A stretch of 64,000 nt of DNA from a candidate division SR1 bacterium Aalborg_AAW-1 (lineage in GTDB: Bacteria; Patescibacteriota; Gracilibacteria; Absconditabacterales; Absconditicoccaceae): assembly GCA_001007975.1 (NCBI GenBank), contig CP011268.1, forward strand, positions 806,001 to 870,000. The letters are read 5' to 3'. A program made the translations under genes and the position numbers. The notes below the pieces were generated by a model. That model made no database searches. It had not been told where the DNA came from and worked only from the letters and a program-made list of their open reading frames with translations. Of this stretch, positions 18,883 through 28,478 are shown one piece after another. How positions within the stretch are numbered: the stretch's first letter is position 1; every line of letters starts with the position of its first letter.

Positions 18883-21588
18883 TTATTTTGATTTTGTTTT
18901 TGTTGATGTGTGTGATGTTGAATTATTCATGATTTGATCAATAAGTTCTGGTTCGATCGTATCATAGATATATTTATCAATTGGTCTTGCTCAGAACTGA
19001 GGATTATAAATATCATCAATAATGGTGGAGATCTTTTTGTCAGAGTAGTGAGGTATTTTCAATCCTGATTTTTGTGACCAAATACGAAGAAACTCCTGCA
19101 ATCTGATTTTGAAAATGTCTTGTAATAATGGTTTTGTAATTGGTTTGAAGATTATACTATAATCTATTCTATTTTGTAATTCTGGAGAGATGAATTCTTT
19201 AACATGTTCTTTCACTTTCGTTGTGATCTGTTTTCGATCGCTGTCAGAATATTCTCCATTTTTTTCATTAGTGTTGTGATCTCAAAATCCTATAGAAGCT
19301 TTTTTCTTACCAAATTCTTCTGCTCACAGATTAGATGTCATGATAATAATAGTACTTTTGAAGGAAATCACACGTCATTTGTTATCTTTGATTTGCCCTT
19401 CATCAAGTATTTGAAGTAGGATGTTAAGTACATCACGATTAGCCTTTTCAATTTCATCAAGTAAGATAACAGAATAAGGTTTTCTTCTGACTTGTTCAGT
19501 AAGACCACCTCATGATTCATATCCTACATATCCAGGAGCAGATCAGATAAGTTTAGAAACAGTATAGCTTTCCATAAATTCAGACATATCAACACGAATA
19601 AGTGCTTTCTCATCTCCAAAGTAGTCTTGTGCAATCAGTTTTGCTAGGTATGTTTTACCTACTCCTGAAGGTCAAAGAAAGAGAAATGATGCAATAGGTT
19701 TATTTTTTTCTACGACCGATAATCTACTTCTTTGTAAAGTTTTTACTACTGATTCTACAGCTTCATCTTGCCCAAGAATTTTGGTACTCAGATGGTTTTT
19801 TAATCTTTGGAGTTTTTCTATTTCTGATTCGGTAACAATTGATGTTGGTACTCCTGTTTTATCTGCAAGAACACGTCCTACATCTTCTTTATCAACTACA
19901 GGACGAAGATGAAGAGGAAGTGCTTTTGAGCTTCTTACCGTATGGAGCTTATCTTTCAGCTGCTTTTCTTTGAGTTTGAGCTCTGCAGCAAGGAAATAAT
20001 CTTGTTCAGTAATCGCTTTTTGTATCTCCTCTCAGAGTGTAATGATTTCTTTATTGATGGATTGATGATGTTCGTCTTGTTCTACAAGAGTAGTGAAGGT
20101 AGATGCACGTGCTGCTGCTTCATCAATAATATCAATTGCTTTATCAGGAAAATATTTGTTCATAATATATCTTTGAGCAAGATTGATAGCACTATCAATA
20201 CTTTCGTCCGTAATATGTACATTATGAAACTCTTCAAAATGTGATTTGAGTCAGAGTAGGATTGTTTTGGTATCTTCTAGTGTTGGTTCATTGATATAGA
20301 CTTCTTGAAATCTACGTTTGAGAGCTGCATCTTTTTCGATATGTTGTTGGTATTCATCAAAGGTTGTGGCTGCGATAAGTTTTAGTCTTCCTCTTGCAAG
20401 AAGCGGCTTGATAAGCTGTGCTGCATCATCTGTGCCCGCAGCTCCCCCAGCACCGATCATGGTATGAATCTCATCGATGAAAAGGATAATATTATTGGTC
20501 GGATCTGTTGCTTCTTCCATGATAGCTTTGAAACGAGCTTCAAAGTCTCCCCTATATTTAGTCCCTGCAACAATACTAGAAATATCAAGCATCACAATTC
20601 TCTTGTTTTTAAGCTTTTCTGGAACGGTACCTGCAGCAATATGTTGCGCAAGTCACTCAACCACAGCAGTTTTACCAACCCCTGCTTCTCAGATAAGGAG
20701 AGGATTTGATTTTGTTTTTCTTAAAAGTGTATAGGTCATTTGTTCAATCTCTTGTTGTCTTCCAATGACAGGATCAAGACGACCTTCTTTGGCTTCGTTT
20801 GTTAAATCAGTTCCATAAATATCAACCATAAGTTTTTTTTCTTTTGCTTTTTTTTCTGTAGTTGAGTTTGTTTTTTCTTGATCTTCTTGATCAATGACAT
20901 CTGACTCATAGTTGTTGTGGGGAAACAGTTTCCCATCTGAATCTTCAACAAACTGTTGTTCAGATTGTACTCAAAATGCCTCGATGAGCGTGTCAATTTC
21001 TTGGGAGTTCGTAATAGAAAGCATAGCGATATCATCAGCTTGTAAAGAAAGTCTCTTCATGAGTGTAGTGACGATATTGAAAAATGCAAATGATCCTGAC
21101 TGAAGAAGGATGTTATTTTCGGACAAACGGTGAGTCTGTGATATAATGTTCTTGACAGAAATATTGTTTTCTTTGCAATATTTTTTGAATGTAGGAGAGA
21201 GATCATGGATAGCTCCATACCATACCGCAAAAAAATCAAGATAGTGAAGTCCTTGTTTGGAAAGTATAGTGTGATTTTTATTGATAAATTCTGGAATCAG
21301 GAGTGATTGTTGAGATCCTGCGAATGCTACTGATGGTATATCTGATTGTGGATATGATGATGAGTAGAGTTTGAAATAATTGAGAAAATTCTTCGTATCA
21401 CTTATGCCTACAAGTTTCCAAAAGAGTGAAAACATTTCAGGATATCTGGGTGATCGTTCGATAAGTCCACGAATCATGTCTTCTCCACGAGCAAGAGTAT
21501 GGTTTTGTTTGGTCTGTTGCTGTTGGATGAGATAGAAAAGGGTATCAATATGGTCAGTAAGAATACAGTTCTTAAATGGTTGTTGCAT
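18883..21588 (-). CDS. clpC: ClpC-like AAA+ ATPase with divergent N-terminal domain
   Basis: A 901-residue two-ring AAA+ unfoldase. D1 has [18 protein letters not shown] with UGA at 20689-20691 in the P-loop lead, then [15 protein letters not shown] and an arginine-finger region (ALKRRFQ). D2 has [14 protein letters not shown] with UGA-Gly at 19672-19674, [18 protein letters not shown] and a C-terminal [10 protein letters not shown]. The short middle domain is more ClpC- than ClpB-like. The first ~240 residues have little similarity to the usual Clp-N double repeat. It presumably works with ClpP, which is not in the window. Its terminator and neighbours suggest a single-gene unit. Confidence 0.88.
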
Positions 21589-21750
21589 AAAGTTTTTGGT
21601 GTGTAGTGTTAGGTAAAAACTTCTTTACTGACTATACGAATTTGTCTATCAAAGTGCAAGGAATTTTTTGAAAAAACGTTAATATTATATAATTAAAAAT
21701 TGAGAATTAAAAATTAAAAATACTATTTTAGTGTAAATTTATTTAAAATA

Positions 21751-21780
21751 AAAAACCTCAATGCATTCATGAGGTTTTTC
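21751..21780 (-). terminator. Terminator after the 21786 gene
   Basis: AAAAACCTCA and TGAGGTTTTT make a symmetrical hairpin with T/A tracts on both sides, so it could also act on the plus strand. Confidence 0.85.
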
Positions 21781-21785
21781 ATATT

Positions 21786-22097
21786 TTAGGATTCTATAAC
21801 AATAGGTGTCCTAATTATTTGCGGAGTTGTTATATCAATAGATTCACAATTTACTTGAATTTGATCTATGGAATATCCTTCCCAAATATCATTTTCACGA
21901 TATTCTTCAACTATTGGTGAATCAATAGCCCACATTTCTCTAAAATGTTTTTTTACTTTTTCTGTCTGTTCTTGAGAATTAATGTCTAATGAGTATCGTT
22001 TTGCGTATTTTTTATCTTTAGATACTGTATGACAGCTATCTACATGATAAAGCTTTGTTCCTGATGGAAGTAGATAAATAATTACAAACTGTTTCAT
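21786..22097 (-). CDS. Hypothetical small protein
   Basis: The 103-residue soluble protein begins MKQFVIIYLLPSGTKLYHVD. It looks like a small alpha/beta fold with a central DSCHTVSKDKKYAKRYSLD. It lacks UGA codons and has its own terminator and an A-rich leader, like the 281-2148 genes. No family is recognised. Confidence 0.6.
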   Translation of the reverse strand: MKQFVIIYLLPSGTKLYHVDSCHTVSKDKKYAKRYSLDINSQEQTEKVKKHFREMWAIDSPIVEEYRENDIWEGYSIDQIQVNCESIDITTPQIIRTPIVIES

Positions 22098-22203
22098 ATT
22101 TTTTATTTTTAATGTTTTTTTTTAATTTTATAATTATTTATTTTTTAAAAGTCAAGTTTTTGTTGTCATAATTTTCTCTCTTGCTTTTCTCTTGCGAATT
22201 CGT

Positions 22204-22545
22204 ATGATACTCCTTAGTTGATTTCTATCTCACTGTTCTCATTCTACTAACAAGAACAAAGGTGAAGATATTGCATTCTATGAAGAGATAATACAGAGAA
22301 TACTATGGCTAGATTATTCTCTCCAGATACGATACACTCAAGTACATTCTATATTACTTACATTTTCGTATATTATTATGAGCTCTCAAGTACTGCTCAT
22401 TATCGATAGGAATCACTACGTATGGACAAGGAAAATCATAAAAATTATCAATTATACTAATCGTCTATCAAAATCTGCATTCTTCCCTTTGGTCAGAATA
22501 TCAGTTTCTTTAGTGCGATTCTGCATAAACTCTTATGTAGAATAA
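22204..22545 (+). CDS. Doubtful 113-residue open frame upstream of the helicase
   Basis: With UGA = Gly a frame runs from ATG 22204 to TAA 22543-22545 and is open further upstream. It holds one UGA and is rich in Ser, Ile and His, with two hydrophobic stretches. The stop overlaps a strong inverted repeat. Composition is unlike the certain genes nearby and no motif is visible, so this may be chance or a decayed gene. The alternative is that 22100-22690 is wholly non-coding. Confidence 0.25.
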
Positions 22546-22745
22546 AATTAGAATTTCTTCCCTAAAGGGATTTCCTTCGGTCAATTTTATTCTGCGTCGA
22601 GTATATCAATGAATAATTATAAATTTTTGTTGCGTGACAAGGCCAAAGGTCACAGAGATCACATACAAGGTGTGATAGGGGATATTTTCGTTGTCTTTAC
22701 ATCGAGTAGGACTCGATAGGTGTCAGAGATACCACACTTTTTATT
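22525..22745 (+). ncRNA. Structured 5' leader RNA of the DEAD-box helicase (candidate)
   Basis: In about 220 bases before the helicase start there is an 11-base perfect inverted repeat (22539-22549 with 22583-22593) that encloses CCCTAAAGGG. Four hairpins follow in a row: GTGAC/GTCAC (22634-22653), ATCACA/TGTGAT (22658-22676), ATCGAG/CTCGAT (22701-22717) and GGTGTC/GATACC (22719-22733). Loops share purine-rich AAGG/TAGG elements. RNA helicase genes are often controlled through long leaders (known for csdA/deaD), so a regulatory leader is likely; a separate small RNA is the alternative. It matches no RNA class I know. Confidence 0.5.
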
Positions 22746-22759
22746 CTTACTATTTTTTT

Positions 22760-24403
22760 ATGTTATTTACAGAATTAGAACTGAAAGAGCCTATTTTACG
22801 TGGACTCAAACAACTTGGATATGAACAAACTACTCCTATCCAAGAACAAACGATTGTTGCATTTGCTAACGGTAAAGATATTGTTGGACAATCACAGACA
22901 GGAACTGGTAAAACAGCGGCATTTACTCTTCCTCTTTTGAATGTCTTAGATCCTGAATTAAAGAAAATTCAAGCTATTATCTTAGTGCCTACTCGCGAAC
23001 TTGCACAACAAACGCAAGAAGAATTCTTCAATCTTGGGAGATTTGCTCGTATTAGAGCACTTGCTGCCTACGGAGGGAAAAGTATCCGCTTTCAGAAAAA
23101 ACTTATTGATGAAGGAATGCATGTTGCTGTCTGTACTCCAGGTCGTGCTATGGATTTAATTAAGAGAAAGTTTATCGATCCTGATGTGATTAAATACTTT
23201 GTCCTTGATGAAGTAGATCGTATGCTTGATATGGGATTTGTGGATGATGTAGAGCGAATCTGGTCTCAATGTCCAAATATTCAACAAACAATGTTGTTCT
23301 CAGCAACTATTACTTCTGAAGTGAAGACTATTATCAATCAACATCTTGATAAAGATCATACCTTTATTCAAATCGAGCCTGAGCAAATTGTTGTAGATCG
23401 TATCGATCATGCATTTACGATTGCTCCTCATATTACGAAGCCTGATCTTCTTATCAATTGGATCGAATCTCATAAAGATCATAAGATTATCGTCTTTACT
23501 CAGACAAAATATGCGACATCTGATATCGCTAATATGTTGTATGACAAAGGATACAGTGTAGGACAACTCAGTGGTGATATGGAACAAAGAGAACGTCAGG
23601 AATCACTCAGAGCATATAAAGAAAATAAAATTAAGATTATGGTAGCAACCGATGTTGCTTCGCGTGGATTGAATATGAAAGATATTGATCTCGTGATCAA
23701 TTTTGATGTTCCTCAAGATCCAGAAAGTTATGTTCATCGTATTGGGCGTACAGCAAGAGCTGGTAAAGAAGGTAAAGCTATTATGTTTGTCTCAGAAGCA
23801 GAAATGAAGACTGTTCAAACAATCGAAAGAAGAAATAAGATCAAAATTAAACAAATTGATGCAGAAGGTAATGAGGTAGAAAGAAAAGCGACTTCTGACA
23901 GAGGTGGAAGAGGAGGATCAAGATTTGGTCGTTCTGGAGGTAGTCGTTTCTGAGGAGGAAGATCTTCATGATCAAGTGCACGTTTCCCTTGAGATCGTGG
24001 AGAACGTGGAAGCGATCGTTTCTGAGGAGGAAGTCGTTTTTCGTCAGATCGTGGTGAAAGAACGAGTAATTATAATTCAAGAGAAGAAAGAAGACCATTT
24101 GGAAGTGAAAGAAGATTCTCAAGTGATTCAAACTTCAGAAGTGAAAGAAGATCAGATGATCGTGGAGGTCGTGAATTCGGTCAGCAATCTCGTTTTTCAA
24201 GATCTGAAGGATGAGAAAGAAGATTTTCATCAGATCGTGGTTCTAGATCCGGATCAGATCGTGGTGACCGTTTCCAAGGTTGAAGAAGTGATAGTCGTCC
24301 TAGATCAGGTGGTAGATTTGAAAGACCTTCTACAAAGGAAATTATGAAAGATTTTATCCCAAGTAGTAAACCAGAAAGAGGAAGCTATTGGGGAAGAGAG
24401 TAA
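22760..24403 (+). CDS. DEAD-box ATP-dependent RNA helicase with RGG-rich tail
   Basis: The 547-residue protein has the core motifs in order: Q motif (TTPIQEQTI), QSQTGTGKT, VPTRELAQQ, TPGRAMD, a DEVD in the DEAD-box position (residues ~155), SAT, VFTQTK, ATDVASRGL and HRIGRTARAG. From about residue 390 a ~155-residue Arg/Gly/Ser tail follows (repeated RF, DRG, GGR), suited to non-specific RNA binding. The core has no UGA while the tail has at least six UGA-Gly codons. The tail reads smoothly through these to TAA 24401-24403. The start at 22760 gives the canonical MLFTELELKEPI. It resembles the CsdA/DeaD/RhlE group; the exact subfamily is uncertain. Confidence 0.93.
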
Positions 24404-24422
24404 AAGAGTATAGGCTTTATGT

Positions 24423-24453
24423 ATCCTAGTTATAGTGTGACTAGGATTTTTTT
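24423..24453 (+). terminator. Terminator after the helicase gene
   Basis: ATCCTAGT and ACTAGGAT pair and are followed by a run of T. Confidence 0.9.
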
Positions 24454-24457
24454 GTGC

Positions 24458-24486
24458 TTGCAATATTGTTGACATATATTTATAAT
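24458..24486 (+). promoter_or_regulatory. Promoter of the 24517 gene
   Basis: TTGCAA at 24458-24463 and TATAAT at 24481-24486 are separated by 17 bases; a second TTGACA lies at 24469-24474. Confidence 0.65.
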
Positions 24487-24516
24487 ATTGTATTGATTTA
24501 TTTTATATGTGACAAC

Positions 24517-25542
24517 ATGAATACAATTAAGCCATTGGATAAAACCTATAGCTTCGATTTGGATGGAAATATTGCTCATTTGAATACTCCTGTTTTATTC
24601 GAAGAAAAACAAGCAGATTGATCCCGAAAATTGATTGAAATATCTGTAAAGGACTATGATCACAATCCTAAATATGCTGATAGAGAACAATATAGACCTC
24701 TAGATAATAATCGAGAAAAAACATTTATGCATGCTAGAGATTCGTATAAGAATGCTAAACATAGATGAGTTGAGTGATTGAAAATTGATATGCTTGAGGC
24801 AATTAACAAACAACAGTTTGGTCCAAGTTTTTATAGGTTATTGTTTGATGTGTGGTTACAATGAAGATCCTTTTCTATCAACACTGCTCGTGGTCACACA
24901 CCAGATAACATTAAGAATAGTATCCAAGACTCTCTTATGACCTTACTCTCTCCAAAATGATTGTCAATCATGGCACAAAATATCAGAAATAGATATCAGT
25001 TGGTGAATAATGATAGTGATACGACAGTAATTTGGTGGTATTTAGATCGATGTACGATGTATTATGGTTGAGCAAATATAGAATTAAGAAAACATCACAT
25101 GATCTCACATATAACAAATTCTTCGCTTATTAAAACAATTTATCAAGATAAATATATTCACTGGTTTCATGATTTTTCAAAAGAAATACTCAAATCTGAG
25201 ATTGATTATCCGGTAAAGATGTGATTTAGTGATGATGGTTATGACAATACGAAGTATATGTTAGAATGTTTTCTTTCTATGAGAGAAAAAAAGACACTTC
25301 CCTATGATAATATGAAATTTAGAGTATATTATACGGGTGAACATATTGATGTTGTTCAAAAGAATATTGAAGAAGAAATAATAAAGATTCTTGGTTCTAT
25401 CGATGGTGTTATTGTTGAAAAAAAACAACATTCTCTTGCTGATTATTACAAAGAATTACAAGTTAATGGAGAATCTATTTTTCAAGATGATAAACATAAT
25501 TATGATGATAAGATATATGAATCATTGAAAATTATGTTATAA
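24517..25542 (+). CDS. HAD-superfamily-like protein
   Basis: The 341-residue protein has at least eight UGA-Gly codons. The N-terminal YSFDLDGNIAHL is a HAD motif I (DxDGN), INTARGHTPDN fits motif II (T/S after a hydrophobic strand), and a late VKMGFSDDGYDN fits motif IV (GxxDD). A lysine for motif III lies between. A Mg-dependent phosphatase or phosphotransferase is likely. The cap between motifs I and II is long. The C-terminal ~85 residues look like a separate small domain (FRVYYTGEHIDVVQ). The substrate is unknown. It has its own promoter after the helicase terminator. Confidence 0.65.
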
Positions 25543-25562
25543 TATTTTTCTTATGAAAAAAA

Positions 25563-25636
25563 AGCGAAATACGGGACTCGAACCCGCAACCTCGTCCTTG
25601 GCAAGGACGCGCTCTAGCCAATTGAGCTAATTTCGC
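25563..25636 (-). tRNA. tRNA-Gly (anticodon GCC)
   Basis: The minus strand folds as a full cloverleaf: acceptor GCGAAAT/ATTTCGC, D arm GCTC/GAGC, anticodon stem CGTCC/GGACG with loop TTGCCAA, and T arm GCGGG-TTCGAGT-CCCGT. The anticodon GCC reads GGC and GGU. The discriminator is U, as common in bacterial tRNA-Gly, and CCA is not encoded. It cannot read UGA, so a separate tRNA-Gly(UCA) must exist elsewhere in the genome. Confidence 0.97.
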
Positions 25637-25693
25637 ATGACTATGAGCTATCGGATTGATAACTCATAATGGTTGATCATCTATTGGGTTATA

Positions 25694-26107
25694 CTATGCT
25701 TCAATAATTTCAAGTTTAGAATCTCTTTTTTGAGCTTCAATAGTTTTGTTTTTACTTAAAATTCCTGTTGCACCAAACCATACAATAAGTACACCAAAGA
25801 ATTTGGTAATATCTCAGGCATAGACATGCGTTTCTGTATTGTTGAGGAGGAGATATTGTCCGAAAAAGATCAGTCCAATACCAAGAATAAGGAAAATTCT
25901 TTTTTGGTAGGGATGATAAATAGGGTAAAGGCCATAGACTACACCTACATATCCAGCAGCAAATACCATAATCAAAATACCAAGGATGTTCATTCCAATA
26001 TATTCAGCTTGTACCGCAGTTGCACCAATGACAAGGAGATAGACAGCATACGCAATAACTGCTCCAGAGATAACACTGACGAGAATTCTTTTGATAGTAT
26101 CTAACAT
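25694..26107 (-). CDS. Four-helix membrane protein, unknown
   Basis: The 137-residue protein has four hydrophobic segments (about residues 8-27, 38-60, 68-86 and 100-118) and a polar C-terminus (KNKTIEAQKRDSKLEI). A UGA-Gly at about residue 98 joins what would otherwise be a truncated 97-residue protein to its last helix. It stops about 60 bases before the tRNA-Gly gene. No family is recognised; the layout resembles small DUF-type membrane proteins. Confidence 0.65.
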
Positions 26108-26168
26108 AAGTATATGAAATAGAGTATAAATTACTTGTACAACAATACAAAATCAGTATAACAAATCA

Positions 26169-26822
26169 ATGGATTTTTTACCAAAAATAGTATATCAAGA
26201 CGACGATCTTCTTCTTGCACGAAAACCTCATGGTCTAGCGTCATCATGGGGTCAGGAACTATGTTTTTTGGATAGTATAAAAAAGAATAATTCTGACTGA
26301 GATATTCGATCTCATCAGATATCCGTGTTTGGAGAGGAGTGAGAGTATGGATTGCTCAATAGATTAGATACGGTCACCGCTGGATTGTTGTATTTTGCCA
26401 GATCATATGAAGTAAAAGCAGAATATATGCATCTGCAATCTCAAAATCAGATCCAAAAAACCTACTATGCACAAGTCTATGGTACTCCTAGAGCTCAGTT
26501 TGGTTGGATTGATTCGCCTATTTTTCATCATCGTGATGATTCTACTCGTATGACGTTGGAGCAGTCACAGTGAAGAGGAGTGGGACAGGAATCTCATAGT
26601 TACCGAGAGATGGTAGAAGGTACACCAAGATGAGAATTTGCACGATTGAAGGTGGTGATACAAAGCGGTACTCGTCATCAGATTCGTGTGCATCTGGCAA
26701 GTATCGGACATCCAATTGTAGGTGATAGACTCTATATGACGCAATGATTGAGAAAGAGATATGAGATATCTGAGCTTAGTAGTAAGATAGAATTGGTAAG
26801 TGCAGGAGTTTATTTTTGTTAA
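26169..26822 (+). CDS. RluA-family RNA pseudouridine synthase
   Basis: The 217-residue protein has the catalytic segment [16 protein letters not shown] with the RLD aspartate, an N-terminal [16 protein letters not shown] strand-turn region, KTYYAQVYG, and the C-terminal [19 protein letters not shown]. It lacks an S4 domain, so it is the short catalytic-only form. It isomerises uridine in rRNA or tRNA; the site cannot be predicted. Six or more UGA-Gly codons are present. It is divergent from the 25694 membrane gene, with about 60 bases between. Confidence 0.92.
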
Positions 26823-26845
26823 AAGATTTATTCTAGTCATAAAAC

Positions 26846-27370
26846 ATGAAGAAAGTTTGGATTATTGTTTTGGTTATTTTATTGGGAATTGTAGGATTTA
26901 TTGCTTATTATAATCGTTGAGTAGATTTCTATTTTCAAGACAACACAATTCGTAATAATTTATTTATCCTAAATGCAAATTCAATTCCTGAAGAACTCCG
27001 CATGATTGGTAGTATCGATGCAGAAATATTTTCTTGAGTTGTGACACAAGATGATAGTGTGGCATTACTTGATAAAATACACTTGGATGATAATATGTTA
27101 TGATATCGCTTAATCTTTTCTTATGGTGATGGTATGAATCTATATATTCGTGTAATTGGTAGAGATGTTTGGTATTTCGATGTATATGGAAAATATTGAT
27201 TATGACCATGCTATAATAAGAATTCAAGATGTGGGAGTATATTGGATATGATTATTCATACAAGAGTACCACATAAGGTTCAAGATATCGTTCTGGTTCA
27301 AGATAATAAACAGACAGTATTGTTGTGAACTGGTGGAAATCGATTAGAACAAGTAAAAAGATGACCATAA
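26846..27370 (+). CDS. Membrane-anchored extracytoplasmic protein, unknown
   Basis: The 174-residue protein begins MKKVWIIVLVILLGIVGFIA, an uncleaved signal anchor or signal peptide, and the rest is soluble beta-rich sequence with two cysteines in GPCYNKNSRCGS that could form a disulphide. It ends in LGTGGNRLEQVKRGP. Eight UGA-Gly codons hide it under the standard code. It is in line with the pseudouridine synthase and following genes. Function unknown. Confidence 0.7.
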
Positions 27371-27398
27371 TAATAAAATTTATATCATACAAAGCATC

Positions 27399-27662
27399 AT
27401 GATATCAAAACAAGAGAAAGAACATATTATCAAGCATCATAAACATACAATGTTATGATATGAAAGGATTAATAAGAAACTATGATTATCGTACAATCAT
27501 GATACAATTGATAAATATATAACAAATGTATTAGTAGGAACTTCATTGTATGATTGTACAAAAATATGAAAAAATTATTATTTTTATAATAGTCAGGAAG
27601 GTATAAGAGTTACCATTAATTCACATAGTTATTCTGTGATTACTGTTGATAGAATAAAGTAA
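27399..27662 (+). CDS. DUF3781-like small protein
   Basis: The 87-residue protein ends with KIGKNYYFYN followed by IRVTINSHSYSVITVDRIK, the pattern I associate with DUF3781 (short proteins with a conserved GKNYY and INS-x-TY-x-ITVDR end). The N-terminus has ERINKKLGLSYNHDTIDKYI. Three UGA-Gly codons interrupt it under the standard code. The family has no established function. The match is from memory of the family pattern. Confidence 0.6.
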
Positions 27663-27707
27663 ATCACTATGTTATTCATACTTAAAATTTATAACTTATA
27701 ATTTCCT

Positions 27708-28478
27708 ATGTCTCCCATCCTTTCTCTTATTCTCTCCAAATTACAAGAACAGACCATTGTCTCACCATTTGTGATCGTCCATGGTCCGTGAGTCGATTCA
27801 CAACGGTCTGCAATACGTGAAGCGTGTCAGACAGCGACTGGATTTTTTGCTCATCAGGATATCTTAGATATCAAGGATTATTCGTCACTGCTTGGGAAAG
27901 ATCATAGTTTGAAAGTAGAATACAAAAAAAATACAGATTCTGACTTATTGCACAAGCAGGAGTCTTATGATGATATCTGATCGAGAGAAATCAATGAGCG
28001 ACTGTCGATGGCGCCTGCAGGAGATATGAAAATATTGATGATAGAACATATAGATAGAGCAACAATTTGAGCTGCCAATGCGTTACTTAAATCTTTAGAA
28101 GAACCACTTCCTCATAGATTTATTATCGCCTCGACAACGAATAAAGATAGTATCCTGCCTACTATTCTCTCCAGAGCGTTGCTTATCCATTGTGATGCTT
28201 CTTATCATCCTGATCAGTTGACTGGAGAGCAAAAAGAATCGTTTGACACTATCGTATCTGCTTTACAGACGAAAAATATTGCAATCCTGACCAAGTGAGC
28301 GACTCAGATAGCGAAAGAATGATGGAGTAGGGAATTTCTGAGTAATCTGTTGTCATATTATGATAGTCATGATCGTTATGATTTGATTCCACTTATTATC
28401 CAGATCTTGCGTCAGATAGATAGTAATGTGAGTGTAGAGCATAGTCTGTTTCAATTGTTTTTATTGTTGATGAAATAA
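27708..28478 (+). CDS. holB: DNA polymerase III delta' subunit (clamp loader)
   Basis: The 256-residue AAA+-like protein has FVIVHGPGVDSQRSA at the N-terminus in the P-loop position but without the lysine of a true Walker A, as in inactive delta' subunits. It also has MKILMIEHIDRATIGAANALLKSLEEPLPH and FIIASTTNKDSILPTILSRA, the typical sensor-1 and SRC-like region. It loads the sliding clamp together with tau/gamma and delta. It is shorter than the ~330-residue E. coli protein. It is followed without a gap by the ABC exporter gene. Confidence 0.85.

Noticed and set aside
22098-22690. A nuclease or transposase remnant in the long gap before the helicase
   Set aside because: I looked in both strands with UGA = Gly and found no recognisable motif; only a doubtful 113-residue frame and hairpins remain.
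23904-24347. A 147-residue Glu/Val-rich open frame overlapping the helicase tail
   Set aside because: It is a shifted frame of the Arg/Gly-rich tail; low-complexity DNA produces it.
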